From assembly GCF_026626635.1 (NCBI RefSeq), contig NZ_JAPNKA010000001.1, positions 11,020,501 to 11,084,500 of the forward strand: a stretch of DNA of 64,000 bases, written 5' to 3'. Source of the stretch: Archangium lansingense (GTDB lineage Bacteria > Myxococcota > Myxococcia > Myxococcales > Myxococcaceae). Numbering within the stretch: position 1 is the first letter of the stretch; each line of letters starts with the position of its first letter. Positions 23,902 through 32,879 of this stretch are shown here, piece after piece. Under the pieces are notes generated by a model. It had not been told where the DNA came from, did not search any database, and worked only from the letters and a program-made list of their open reading frames with translations. Position numbers and translations under genes: made by a program.

Positions 23902-25428
23902 ATGCGTTCGGAAGCCCTCGTCCCCCGTGTTCCGCCACTGCTCCTGCCCGGGCTCGCGCTCGCCACGGCGGCGCTGCACCTGCTCTTTGCCCATCGCTAC
24001 GGCTACTTCCGGGACGAGCTCTATTTCATCGCCTGTGGACAGCGGCTCGACTGGGGCTACGTGGATCAGCCGCCCCTTATCGCCTTGGCCGCCCGGCTCG
24101 CCACCACGCTCTTCGGACATTCCCTCACCGGACTGCGTCTTCTGCCCGCACTCGCCGCCGCGGGCCTCGTGAGCCTCACCGGCTACCTCGTGCGACGCCT
24201 CGGCGGCGGAGGCTTCGCCGTGGGGCTCGCCGCCCTGCCCACCGCGCTTGCCCCCCTCTTCCTCTTCGAAGGCCACACCCTCACCATGAACGCCTTCGAG
24301 CCCCTGCTCTGGACGGGCTGCGCCGCCCTGCTCGTCCTGTTGGTGCAGACGGAGCAGCACCGCCTCTGGCTCGCCATAGGTGCACTCGTCGGCGTGGGCC
24401 TGCTCAACAAGTACTCCATGGGATTCTTCGCCGCATGCCTTGGGCTCGGCGTTCTTCTCACGCCCACGCGCCGGCTGCTGGCCAACCGCTGGCTCGTCCT
24501 CGGCGTGCTGCTGGCCTCGGCGCTCGTGCTGCCCAACCTCCTTTGGCAGCACCATCACGGCTGGCCCATGCTCGAGCTGCTGCGCAACGGCCAGCTCTAC
24601 AAGAACACGCCCTTCCAGCTGGGTGAGTTCCTGCGCGGGCAGCTGCTCATGCTCCACCCGCTCGCTGCCCCGTTGTGGCTCACCGGGCTCGGCTTCTTCC
24701 TGTTCGCTCCCTCGGGCCGGCCGTACAGGGCCCTCGGCCTCACATTCGTCCTGCTCTTCGGCCTGCTCGTGTACCTGCGCGCCAAGGACTACTACCTGGC
24801 CCCTGCCTACCCCATGCTGTTCGCCGCGGGCGCGGTTGCCGCCGAGCGCCTCATCTCGCGCCCGGTGTGGCGTGCCGCGGTGCTCGTCCCGGGTGTGGCG
24901 GGCTTCGCGGCCCTGGCGCCCCTGACGCTGCCCGTGTTCCCCGTGGAGACCTTCATCGCGTACCAGCGAGCCCTGGGCCTCGAGGCGCCCCGCCACGAGC
25001 GCCACGCGTACGGTGTCCTGCCCCAGCACTACGCGGACCAGCACGGCTGGGAGGAGCTCGTCTCGGCGGTGGCCGGGGTGTACCAGCGCCTGCCGCCGGA
25101 GACTCGGGCCCGTACGGGCTTGTTCGCGCAGAACTACGGCGAGGCCGGCGCGCTCGACTGGCTCGGCCGCGCCCAGGGACTTCCCCCGGCGCGCTCGGGG
25201 CACAACCACTACTTCCTCTGGGGACCCGGGGAGGAGCCCGAGAACCTCCTCGTGGTGGGCGGTGACTTCGAGGACCTCCAGCCACTGTGCCAGCGTGCCG
25301 AGGTCGCCGGGCGCGTACCGCCCAATCCCTACGTGATGCCTTACGAGGACAACCTGCCGCTCTACCTGTGCTCAGGACTGAAGGTGCCGCTGGCCACGCT
25401 CTGGCCGCGCCTGAAGCACTACGAGTAG
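23902..25428 (+). CDS. Glycosyltransferase family 39 (PMT/ArnT-like) membrane protein
   Basis: A 508-residue protein with about 10-12 membrane segments. After the first segment comes the catalytic-type loop FAHRYGYFRDELYFIACGQRLDWGYVDQPPL, which carries the acidic residues (RDEL, YVDQPP) of GT-C family 39 enzymes using polyprenyl-phosphate sugars. The ATG at 23902 is the first sensible start. The C-terminal 130 residues form a soluble domain, probably periplasmic. The acceptor, protein or lipid, cannot be told from the sequence. It is monocistronic and convergent with the beta-helix lipoprotein gene. Confidence 0.85.
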   Translation: MRSEALVPRVPPLLLPGLALATAALHLLFAHRYGYFRDELYFIACGQRLDWGYVDQPPLIALAARLATTLFGHSLTGLRLLPALAAAGLVSLTGYLVRRLGGGGFAVGLAALPTALAPLFLFEGHTLTMNAFEPLLWTGCAALLVLLVQTEQHRLWLAIGALVGVGLLNKYSMGFFAACLGLGVLLTPTRRLLANRWLVLGVLLASALVLPNLLWQHHHGWPMLELLRNGQLYKNTPFQLGEFLRGQLLMLHPLAAPLWLTGLGFFLFAPSGRPYRALGLTFVLLFGLLVYLRAKDYYLAPAYPMLFAAGAVAAERLISRPVWRAAVLVPGVAGFAALAPLTLPVFPVETFIAYQRALGLEAPRHERHAYGVLPQHYADQHGWEELVSAVAGVYQRLPPETRARTGLFAQNYGEAGALDWLGRAQGLPPARSGHNHYFLWGPGEEPENLLVVGGDFEDLQPLCQRAEVAGRVPPNPYVMPYEDNLPLYLCSGLKVPLATLWPRLKHYE

Positions 25429-25442
25429 CGGTCCGCGTCCTC

Positions 25443-26783
25443 TCAAGGGCTCCGGGGGCAGGGAGGGTTGCTCGGGCAGCGCGCTTCGACATCCCGAGGT
25501 GTCGTCTGCGTGCAGCCGAATACCCGGGCGAAGACGTTCGTCTCCAGGAAGCCCACTCCGTCGGAGCCGTTCCATCCCCGCAGGATGCCGTGCCCCGCGC
25601 TGTCCTCGATGCGCGAGTTGGCGATGAACGGCGCAGCCGGTTGTTGGAAGACGAGAATGGCCGAGCTGACATCGAACGAGCCCGGCAGGTAGTTGCAGCC
25701 GAAGCCCGAGCACTGGCAAGCGCCGCCGGCATAGCGGACCCATACGGACTCCAGCCGGCTGTCCGGGCTCAGCCCGTCGAAGCGGATGCCTGCCCAATCC
25801 CCCGCAGCCGGCGTGGCCCGAGCAGAGGTGAAGACAACAGGACGGGAGGTCGTGCCCGCGGCGATGAGTGCGCTGTTGCCGTCATACACGCGGAGCGTCT
25901 TTTCCGGCTGGAAGCGCAGCTCGACACCTGGCTCCACGGTGAGGGTGGCCGAGACGTTGGAGCCGCCCACCTGCAGCCCATCCACGACATAGGGCACACC
26001 GAGCGCTCTCACCGTGGCATTCGCGCCGACAAAGGTGATGCTGGCGGACGCCACGTTGGGGCTGACGAAGATGGTGTCCGAGCGGTTGCCCGTATAGGTA
26101 CCGGAGGGCAACGTGCCCAGTGCGTTGGCGTTGATGGCCAACGGCTCGGGGCGTGCGTCGCTTCCCGAGTCGCGAATGACCAGCGTCGTGGAGCCCTCCG
26201 CGAAGCCGCCCGTACCATTGAGCAACACGCCCGGCCCTCGCGAGCCTTCGATGGTGACGTGATCCACGAAGAGCGGCCTCGGACCGGGGAGGTCCGCGCC
26301 CGCGCTCACGCGCACGGTGGCCTCGGCGGATGAGGGATTTCCTCCGCCCGACAGCACCGTCCACGTCAGCCGCGCGGAGCCTCCGGCATAGATGCGGAAC
26401 TGGCCCCAGGGCTGGCTCGCTTCCAGGGGCTCGAAGCGCACCGGACGCGCCTGCGTACCCGCCGCGACGAGCGAGCCGCCGCTATCCAGCCCGATGGAGC
26501 GTGCCGGTCCCATGCGCACGACGGTGCAGGGTTCTACCGTCACCGTCGCGCGAACCAGCAGATCCGCGGCGACGACATGCAGGCTGGAAGCGGACCAGGT
26601 CTCGGGAGCCAAGATGGAGCCCTGGTGCTCGATGGGTGCGCCCGTGGGCGTAGGGCACGCGGGCTCGGGCTGCCCCGCGTCCGGCTCGCCCGAGGGCCGT
26701 CCCGGCTCATCGGGGGTACAACCCGGCAGCGTAACGGCCAGCAGCAGCCACGTCAGTGCACAGCGCCGCAAAGAAGAGCTCAC
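25443..26783 (-). CDS. Lipoprotein with parallel beta-helix-like region
   Basis: A 446-residue lipoprotein. I start it at GTG 26783, nine bases after GGAGG, which gives the signal SSLRRCALTWLLLAVTLPGC. The body has repeated short strands (VTVEPCTVVRMGP, VTVEPGVELRFQPEKTLRVYDGNSALIAAGT-like) of the kind found in right-handed beta-helix proteins with an SLVAAGTQARPVRFE pattern. Such domains often bind or cleave polysaccharides, but no catalytic residues can be placed. It stands alone and is convergent with the GT39 gene. Confidence 0.7.
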   Translation of the reverse strand: MSSSLRRCALTWLLLAVTLPGCTPDEPGRPSGEPDAGQPEPACPTPTGAPIEHQGSILAPETWSASSLHVVAADLLVRATVTVEPCTVVRMGPARSIGLDSGGSLVAAGTQARPVRFEPLEASQPWGQFRIYAGGSARLTWTVLSGGGNPSSAEATVRVSAGADLPGPRPLFVDHVTIEGSRGPGVLLNGTGGFAEGSTTLVIRDSGSDARPEPLAINANALGTLPSGTYTGNRSDTIFVSPNVASASITFVGANATVRALGVPYVVDGLQVGGSNVSATLTVEPGVELRFQPEKTLRVYDGNSALIAAGTTSRPVVFTSARATPAAGDWAGIRFDGLSPDSRLESVWVRYAGGACQCSGFGCNYLPGSFDVSSAILVFQQPAAPFIANSRIEDSAGHGILRGWNGSDGVGFLETNVFARVFGCTQTTPRDVEARCPSNPPCPRSP

Positions 26784-27096
26784 GATTCGTGCCTCCACGG
26801 GCCGAGTCGACGGCCCAAGCTCTCCACCATCGCCGTTTTACAACGGAGTGTCATGAGTTTGAGGCGACCTCCTCGCCATGCGAAGTGCCGTAGGAGTCGC
26901 TGGCAGCAGGAGGCCTGGCGCCCAGGCCCGCCCCCAGCAAGGGCGCGAAGGGATTCACGAAGACCGACAGCGAGAGGAGCGATTCCCAGTGCGAAACACC
27001 CTCTTCGCGCGGGATCAGGCGGTCGCTCCGAGCGGCCACAATCTTTCTTCACAAAAGGACAAAAGAGGCGAAACGAGCCGGGTGTGTCATGGGGAC
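26784..27096. other. Intergenic region between divergent lipoprotein and TIGR02265 genes
   Basis: About 313 bases with no convincing gene; open frames here lack ribosome sites and motifs. The right end is the most A-rich part (ATCTTTCTTCACAAAAGG around 27040-27060) and likely contains the promoter of the gene at 27097. Confidence 0.4.
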
Positions 27097-27741
27097 ATGG
27101 AACTCCAGACCCAGGACACAGCGAGCGCTCTCTACCCTCGGACAATGTCCGTGCCCCACCGCGCCATCAGGCGCGAGCCTGTCGTGTTCGGCCATGCCCT
27201 GGAGTTGGTGCTTGCCGATGCCGCAGCGCTCGGCTCTCGGGCGATCGAAGCACTGGCCGGGCTGGGGCTCTCCTTGAACGAGCCCCTCCGGGCCGCCTAC
27301 CCGGGTGCCCTCTGGGCGGGAGCCATTCACATCCTCTCCGAAGCGCTCTACCCGCACCTGAGCACGCCCAAGGCGGAGTTCGCACTCGGGCGGCGGTTCA
27401 TGGAGCGCGCGCTCCAGTCCCGGCTGGGCGCGGCGATGATGGCTCACGCCAAGGTGATAGGGCCCCAGCGCACGCTGCAGCGGCTGACCCACAACCTGCG
27501 AGCGTTCAACAACTTCCTCGGTGCCTCCGTGCGAGAGCTGCCCGGACATATCGGCTGGGAGCTCGTCGTGAGGCCGCTCCCGGAGTTCTTCCTGGCACCC
27601 GGGGTCCACGGAGAGCCGCCCCAGTTCACCCGGGGCATGCTCACCACCGCCTTCCACGCAGCCGGCCTGTCCCGTGTCCGGATGGACGTGGTGCACCACG
27701 AAGCGTCGCTCGGCATGTCCATCTTCCACCTCGCCTTCTGA
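27097..27741 (+). CDS. TIGR02265 (DUF2378) family protein
   Basis: A 214-residue protein of the family found in many copies in myxobacteria and named TIGR02265. Typical parts are EPVVFGHALELVLAD near the start, YPHLSTPKAEFALGRRFMERAL in the middle, NLRAFNNFLGASVRELP, and a V-rich end near FTRGMLTTAFHAAG. The ATG at 27097 follows a GGGG stretch; the longer frame upstream is non-coding in character. The function of the family is unknown; members are cytoplasmic and sometimes linked to DNA-binding partners. No membrane segment or signal is seen. Confidence 0.8.
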   Translation: MELQTQDTASALYPRTMSVPHRAIRREPVVFGHALELVLADAAALGSRAIEALAGLGLSLNEPLRAAYPGALWAGAIHILSEALYPHLSTPKAEFALGRRFMERALQSRLGAAMMAHAKVIGPQRTLQRLTHNLRAFNNFLGASVRELPGHIGWELVVRPLPEFFLAPGVHGEPPQFTRGMLTTAFHAAGLSRVRMDVVHHEASLGMSIFHLAF

Positions 27742-27808
27742 GGCGGAGCGCTTCGCGGGCTGGTACAACTCCCAGCACCCCATAGCGCCATCGGCGGCCC
27801 CCGCTAGC

Positions 27809-27846
27809 GTCGCCTGGCGAGCGCCCGGGCCACACTCCCGTCATGC
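27809..27846 (+). repeat. Direct repeat, left copy, flanking imm52
   Basis: A 38-base sequence starting GTCGCCTGGCGAGCGCCCGG and ending CCCGTCATGC. It recurs almost perfectly at 28699-28737 with one extra C. The copy lies 49 bases before the imm52 start. Confidence 0.85.
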
Positions 27847-27894
27847 GTCTCCCGAGCCGCCAACTCATCACGATAGGGTAAAGAGTACGCACGC

Positions 27895-28639
27895 ATGCAG
27901 GACAAATACTACGTAGGGGCGTACTGGGGCCCGCGCAAGGAGACGGCGCTGGAGTGTGCCCGGCGTGCGGAGCTCTTCCTTCACAGGCTGGCGCGGTGTG
28001 ACCCGTCCTTCGCCCAATGGTACCGGGGGGGGACGTGGAGCCCCCCGAGGACTTCCAGGCCACCCTGTCCATCCGGAGGTGGAGGACCTGGAAAAGCTCC
28101 TGCTGAACAGCAGGAATCGCACGGACCTCGGAAAGAAGGTCATCGAGGATCTGGGCTTCAGACGAATGATGTGGAACGCGAAGAAGGAGGCCACCGACAT
28201 CAGCCTCTCCTGCGGTGGATACTCCCCGTGGGGAGGGCCCAACTCGTGCCTGCTCAAACCGACCAGGGAGGGCGCGATACGAGAGCGCCTCCTACGCACT
28301 CCTGTACTGACCGAGGTGCTCACCAGCATGGTCACCGCGTGGGACCCTGACTTCGCCATGGCCAGCTCATCGGAGATGGTGAGGCGCATCGAGAAGGGCA
28401 GGTTCGAGGTGCGGGTGGGCTGGCTGACGTACCTGTCGCGCCGCCTGGGCACTGTTCCGCCGCTGCCCGCGCCCGTGCGCATTGAACCGATGGGCGAGCT
28501 GGGCTGGCTTCTCGTCCTCTCCCCCGAGCCCATGACGGCGAGCAACCCCGAGCACGTGGCGTTCACCGCACGCGTACGCGAGTTGCTGGACAGGGCGGGG
28601 CTCATCGAGCGGCCGCAAGCCGAGCCTATCGGCTGGTGA
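27895..28639 (+). pseudogene. Imm52 family immunity protein gene with frameshift at a G8 tract
   Basis: The first frame opens at ATG 27895 with YYVGAYWGPRKETALECARRAELFL and CDPSFAQWYRGG, the N-terminus of Imm52 proteins. It then loses register at eight Gs (28025-28032). Reading one G fewer joins it to the frame that continues EDLEKLLLNSRNRTDLGKKVIEDLGF, then SLSCGGYSPWGGPNSC and on to the stop at 28639, giving about 247 residues of normal Imm52 layout. Imm52 proteins protect against polymorphic toxins; no toxin gene is adjacent, so this is an orphan immunity gene. The break may be real, phase-variable or a sequencing error. Confidence 0.7.
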
Positions 28640-28698
28640 CACAAGCACTCGCTCCCCCAAGCCGCAGACGCTGATGAAGTGCAGCCGTCCCCGTCGGT

Positions 28699-28737
28699 GT
28701 CGCCTGGCGAGCGCCCGGGCCCACACTCCCGTCATGC
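28699..28737 (+). repeat. Direct repeat, right copy, flanking imm52
   Basis: A 39-base near-copy of 27809-27846, with one extra C in the CGGGCCC part. It ends 31 bases before the helicase start codon. The two copies are about 890 bp apart and enclose only the imm52 gene. Confidence 0.85.
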
Positions 28738-28768
28738 AGGAGTCCCGCGCGTGGCATAAACCTCCCCC

Positions 28769-30691
28769 ATGTCTCGCGACGTCTCCTTCTTCGACTCCCT
28801 TGGCCGCCTCCTCACCCTCGAGCGCGAGGCCGAGCGCGCCCGCATGGAAGCCCTCGCCGAGGGCATGTCCCTCCAGCAGCGCGCTGAGCAGGGCCTCTCC
28901 TTCCTCGACTTGGAGAGCATCGAGGAGGAGGTCGGCCTCGGTGGCCGAGTCCTCGTCACGCTCGCACGCAAGGACAGGGCCCGCTTCCCCGCACGTCTCG
29001 ACAACGGCGACCAGGTCGCCGTCTTCCCTCGCCGCTCCGAGGTGAAGGAGCCCGCCCGCGCCCTCGTCTCCCGCGCCACCGCCACCCGCGTCCAGCTCGC
29101 CTTCGACCGCGAGCCCCCTCCCTTCGTCCACGAAGGTCTGCTCCGCCTCGACCGCGTCCCCAACGACGTCACCTACGAGCGCGTCCGCGCCGGCCTCACC
29201 CGTGTGAAGGCGCTCGACAAGGGCGCCGCCCGCCGCAAGCGCGAGGTGCTCCTGGGCAACGAGCATCCTCGCTTCGACTCGCTGCGCGAATTCACCCCCA
29301 CTCGCCCCCTCAACCCCGAGCAGCAGGATGCTGTCTCTCGCGCGCTCGCCGCCGAGGACTTCTTCCTCGTCCACGGGCCCCCGGGCACCGGCAAGAGCAC
29401 CGTGCTCGCCGAGGTCGCCGCACAGGCCGTCTCCCGCGGCCAGCGTCTGCTTTGCACCGCCGCCAGCAACGCCGCCGTGGACCACCTCACCGACCTCTGT
29501 CTCGACAAGGGCCTGCGCGCCATCCGCGTTGGCCACCCTGCCCGCGTCACTCCCCGCCTTCAGGAGCACACCCTGGACCTCGTGGTGGAGGAGCACCCCG
29601 ACCGCGTCCTCTCTCGCGAGCTCTTCGACGAGGCCTTCTCCCTGCTCGGCTACGCCCGCCGCCAGCGCACCCAGGGCCGCAGCCGCGAGCGCTTCGCCAA
29701 TGCCCGCGCCTCCACCACCGAGGCCAAGAGCATTCTCGACGAGGCCCGCGCCCTCGAGCGCAAGGCTCTACGCTCCGTCCTCGAGCGCGCCCAGGTCGTC
29801 TGCGTCACCCTCGCCAGTCTCGAGTCCGGCGTCCTCTCCCACGAGGAGTTCGATCTCGCCCTGCTCGACGAGGCCACCCAGGCCACCGAGCCGCTCGCCC
29901 TGCTCGGCTTCCTGCGCGCCCCCAAGGTCATCCTCGCTGGAGATCCCCAGCAGCTTCCCCCCACCGTCCTGTCCCAGGAGGCCGCGAAGCAGGGGCTCGC
30001 CGTCAGCCTCTTCGAGCGTCTGCTCTCCGACCACGGCGAGGGCGTCAAGCGCATGCTCCGCGAGCAGTACCGGATGAACACCGCCATCATGTCCTTCCCC
30101 TCGCAGCAGATGTACGGCGGCGAGCTGCGCGCCCACCCCAGCGTGGCGGACCGAACCCTCGCGGACGTGCTGCCCCCGGAGGCCAGCATGGACGCCCCGC
30201 CCGTCCTCTTCCTCGACACCGCGGGCAAGGGCTTCGACGAGGAGCAGGAGAAGGATACCGGCAGCCTCTTCAATCGCGGCGAGGCGGACCTCGTCGTCGC
30301 CCGTGTGAAGGAGTTACTCGCCGCCGGCCTGGAGCCCCGCGAGCTCGCCGTCATCACCCCCTACCGCGCCCAGGCCCACGCCCTGCGCGAGCGCGTGGAG
30401 CCGCTTTCCCCTGACATCGAGGTGGACACCGTGGACGCCTTCCAGGGCCGTGAGAAGGACGCCATCCTCGTCTCCCTCACCCGCTCCAACTCCGAGGCCC
30501 AGCTCGGCTTCCTCACCGACTTGCGCCGCATCAACGTCGCCCTCACCCGCGCCCGCAGGCACCTCTTCGTCGTGGGGGACTCCGCCACCCTCAGCGGCCA
30601 CCCCTTCTACGCCCGCTTCATCGAGTCCACCCAGGAGGCCTCCAGCTACCGCTCCGCCTGGGAGTGGCCCGACCCCGCGGATGCACCCTGA
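28769..30691 (+). CDS. SF1 DNA/RNA helicase of the IGHMBP2/Upf1-like type
   Basis: A 640-residue superfamily 1 helicase. The motifs are in order: LNPEQQDAVSRAL (Q-like), Walker A GPPGTGKST at 203-211, TAASNAAVDHL (Ia), LLDEATQATEP (II), ILAGDPQQLPPTV (III), LREQYRMN (IV), VDTVDAFQGREKDAI (V) and RINVALTRARRHLFVVGD (VI). The first 180 residues resemble the 1B/OB part of IGHMBP2-type enzymes, which unwind DNA or RNA with 5'-3' polarity. It is preceded by the right copy of the 38-base repeat. The gene is preserved full length. Confidence 0.9.
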   Translation: MSRDVSFFDSLGRLLTLEREAERARMEALAEGMSLQQRAEQGLSFLDLESIEEEVGLGGRVLVTLARKDRARFPARLDNGDQVAVFPRRSEVKEPARALVSRATATRVQLAFDREPPPFVHEGLLRLDRVPNDVTYERVRAGLTRVKALDKGAARRKREVLLGNEHPRFDSLREFTPTRPLNPEQQDAVSRALAAEDFFLVHGPPGTGKSTVLAEVAAQAVSRGQRLLCTAASNAAVDHLTDLCLDKGLRAIRVGHPARVTPRLQEHTLDLVVEEHPDRVLSRELFDEAFSLLGYARRQRTQGRSRERFANARASTTEAKSILDEARALERKALRSVLERAQVVCVTLASLESGVLSHEEFDLALLDEATQATEPLALLGFLRAPKVILAGDPQQLPPTVLSQEAAKQGLAVSLFERLLSDHGEGVKRMLREQYRMNTAIMSFPSQQMYGGELRAHPSVADRTLADVLPPEASMDAPPVLFLDTAGKGFDEEQEKDTGSLFNRGEADLVVARVKELLAAGLEPRELAVITPYRAQAHALRERVEPLSPDIEVDTVDAFQGREKDAILVSLTRSNSEAQLGFLTDLRRINVALTRARRHLFVVGDSATLSGHPFYARFIESTQEASSYRSAWEWPDPADAP

Positions 30692-30751
30692 CGGTTGACG
30701 CGACGATTTGCACAAACCTAGCCTGTGCGGATGCACGAATGGAACCCTGGG

Positions 30752-31627
30752 ATGAAAGCATTCGTATGGCCGGGGCTCGTGCTGTTGCTGTCGGTTGTAG
30801 GATGCACGGACCGCTCCAACCAGGACACGAAGGATGAGAGCCCGGAGACCACGAGCCGGGAAGTGTCGGTAGAGGCGCTGGCTGGCGAGGTCGACTCAGC
30901 GAACCGCTATCTCTCAACGGTCCTCGTCGTGGCCCACGAGCCCGTGTCAGGCAAGAGCTTCAAGGGTTGCAGCGGCGTGCTGCTCTCTCCTCGGTGGGTA
31001 CTCACGGCGGGGCACTGCGTGTGTCCACAGCGGCCAGCGCGTGTACCTGCTGATGAGAATGGACGCATCGTCGACGGCACCACGTGCGCGGCGAGTGCCA
31101 CCATCAAGGTCTTCTCCTACCTTCCGATGACGCCGGGTGAGCCATCGGAGGTGCGCGCTACCAGACATCAAGGCAAGGTTCACGCCCATCCCGAGCTCAA
31201 GCTCCTGCTTGACGCTGGTGGAGGGATTGTCTCGAGCCATGCGGACCTCGCTCTCGTCTTCCTGGAGATTCCGGTGAAGGATGCGCCGCCTCCCCCGGCG
31301 TTGGCGAAGACTGAAGTCACCCCCGGTGAGCCCATCACCGTGGTGGGACACGGGCATGACGAGCTCCGGGGAAGCATGGGGGGAGAGCGCCGATTCAACA
31401 GGACACGGGTGGCGAGGCGCGCGGAATCGGGCGGAGAGCGAGTCGTGTTCGAGCAGCCGAACAGGAATCTCTACAGGGGCGAGAGCGGGGGCCCTTGCCT
31501 TCGAGAGACTCCTCAGGGGCCGGAGCTCGTCGGGATATCGAGTCGCAGCCTGGGCCGGGAAGCCTCCCTCATCGAAACCCATGCCTTCCAGGGTTGGATT
31601 CTCGAGCGGATGCAACGCGCTCCATGA
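30752..31627 (+). CDS. Trypsin-like serine protease lipoprotein, first of a tandem pair
   Basis: A 291-residue lipoprotein if begun at ATG 30752 (signal ends LLLSVVGC); upstream starts at GTG 30725 and ATG 30731 are possible. The S1 triad is present: His in LTAGHCVC, Asp in HADLALVFLEI and Ser in GESGGPCLRE. A Cys-rich calcium-like loop (CPQRPARVPADENGRI) follows the His. It would cleave proteins at the cell surface or outside. Its stop overlaps the start of a paralogue by ATGA, so the two are co-translated products of an old duplication. Confidence 0.85.
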   Translation: MKAFVWPGLVLLLSVVGCTDRSNQDTKDESPETTSREVSVEALAGEVDSANRYLSTVLVVAHEPVSGKSFKGCSGVLLSPRWVLTAGHCVCPQRPARVPADENGRIVDGTTCAASATIKVFSYLPMTPGEPSEVRATRHQGKVHAHPELKLLLDAGGGIVSSHADLALVFLEIPVKDAPPPPALAKTEVTPGEPITVVGHGHDELRGSMGGERRFNRTRVARRAESGGERVVFEQPNRNLYRGESGGPCLRETPQGPELVGISSRSLGREASLIETHAFQGWILERMQRAP

Positions 31628-32625
31628 TGGTGGGCCGCTGCCGGACACGTCTCGCCGTGCTGTCGCTGTCGGTGACGGCCCTTGGGAGCGGATGCGCCGG
31701 GGAGGCCTCGTCGCTGGAGCGGACGCTCCTGCGGCGCACGTCTCTCGTCAGGCCTGGAAGCTCGCGGGATTTCGAGAATCGCTACCGGTCGACGCTCAGG
31801 CTCTTCGTTGCGGAGAAGGCCGCACAGGAACAGGGCTCGAGCGGGGAGTGCAGCGGCGTCCTCATCGCGCCGCAGGTCGTTCTGACGGCCGGACATTGTG
31901 TCTGCATCGTGAGGAAGCTCTCCGTGTCCGAACGCGAGGCGCTGGGCAAGGAGGCGATTGCCAGGATGGAGCGCCGAGGCAATGTCATTTCCAGGGCCGA
32001 GAGCCTTCGGGGTCAACGTATCGACGCCGTCATGGACAGCTCGAGGTGCGCGAGCAGCGCGAAGGTCAGGACGATCATCTACGAGCCGCCAGTTCCAGGA
32101 GAGGCGGAGAGTTCGCGGCAGAAGACGTACAGCGGCTCGGTGAGGCCCCATCCCCGGCTCGAGCTCCTCTACGACGATGAAGGAAGCGTGGTCTGGAGTA
32201 GCGCGGACCTCGCGGTCATCCGCCTGGACATGCCGGTGAAGGACTTTCCGGTGGTGAAGCGGACGACAGCAGAGGCGCGGGTGGGCGAGCCCATCGTCAT
32301 GGTGGGTTATGGACCCGGTGAGCCCCTCGGATTGGCCGGGGAGCGTCATTCTGGCGAGAACCAGGTGAGCTGGCTCAGGAGGCTGGACTCGGGAAGTGTC
32401 GAGCTCGTCGTTGCGCAGCAGCGGATGCCCACCGGTCAAGTCGCCTCGCATCTGGACGCAGGTGATAGCGGAGGAGGCTGCTGGCGCACGGGAAGCGATG
32501 GCAACGCGGTGCTCATCGGAATCGCGGGTGGGAATGCGAAGAACGGTAGGGGCGAGAGCCTCTCGGTCTTCACCAGCCTCTACTCGCATGAGGAGTGGCT
32601 GAGCCAACAACTGGCAGAGCCATGA
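31624..32625 (+). CDS. Trypsin-like serine protease lipoprotein, second of a tandem pair
   Basis: A 333-residue paralogue of the preceding gene. ATG 31624 overlaps the upstream stop, and the signal ends SVTALGSGC. The triad residues are in VLTAGHCVC, SSADLAVIRLD and DAGDSGGGCWR. A long insert after the His (KLSVSEREALGKEAIARMERR onward) makes it larger than its partner. The Ser motif reads GDSGGG rather than GDSGGP, a mild departure from the consensus. It is probably secreted and anchored like its neighbour. Substrate unknown. Confidence 0.85.
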   Translation: MMVGRCRTRLAVLSLSVTALGSGCAGEASSLERTLLRRTSLVRPGSSRDFENRYRSTLRLFVAEKAAQEQGSSGECSGVLIAPQVVLTAGHCVCIVRKLSVSEREALGKEAIARMERRGNVISRAESLRGQRIDAVMDSSRCASSAKVRTIIYEPPVPGEAESSRQKTYSGSVRPHPRLELLYDDEGSVVWSSADLAVIRLDMPVKDFPVVKRTTAEARVGEPIVMVGYGPGEPLGLAGERHSGENQVSWLRRLDSGSVELVVAQQRMPTGQVASHLDAGDSGGGCWRTGSDGNAVLIGIAGGNAKNGRGESLSVFTSLYSHEEWLSQQLAEP

Positions 32626-32820
32626 TTCACGCCCCAGAGGCGCTCCTGTCTGTCCGGGTTTGAGAAAATGTGAACCTCGGCGGTAACCCCGGGGTACTAC
32701 GCAAAAGGTGCAGTCCTACACGCACGTTTTGTCACAAGCCCTGCAAGATTTGTCACTCCGGGAGGGGCGGGCAGGCGCTAAAGCCCTGGATTCCTTGTGG
32801 CTCGGCAAAAGCCGGGCGTC

Positions 32821-32834
32821 GGCACGCCGCATGC
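32821..32834 (+). promoter_or_regulatory. Sigma-54-like promoter candidate
   Basis: GGCAC then GCCGC then ATGC gives a GG-N10-GC pair (32821-32822 and 32833-32834), the -24/-12 core. It lies 46 bases before the start of the 57-residue protein gene, a fitting distance. Sigma-54 promoters are frequent in myxobacteria, but this match is short. Confidence 0.35.
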
Positions 32835-32879
32835 TTGAGAAGAGAGTGTGGGGGAAGGCAGCCCTCAGAGGAGGCAGCC

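Noticed and set aside
27956..28350. Two separate overlapping genes in place of imm52
   Set aside because: Each frame carries one half of a single Imm52 protein, and they join with a one-base change in the G8 tract, so one broken gene is the simpler reading.
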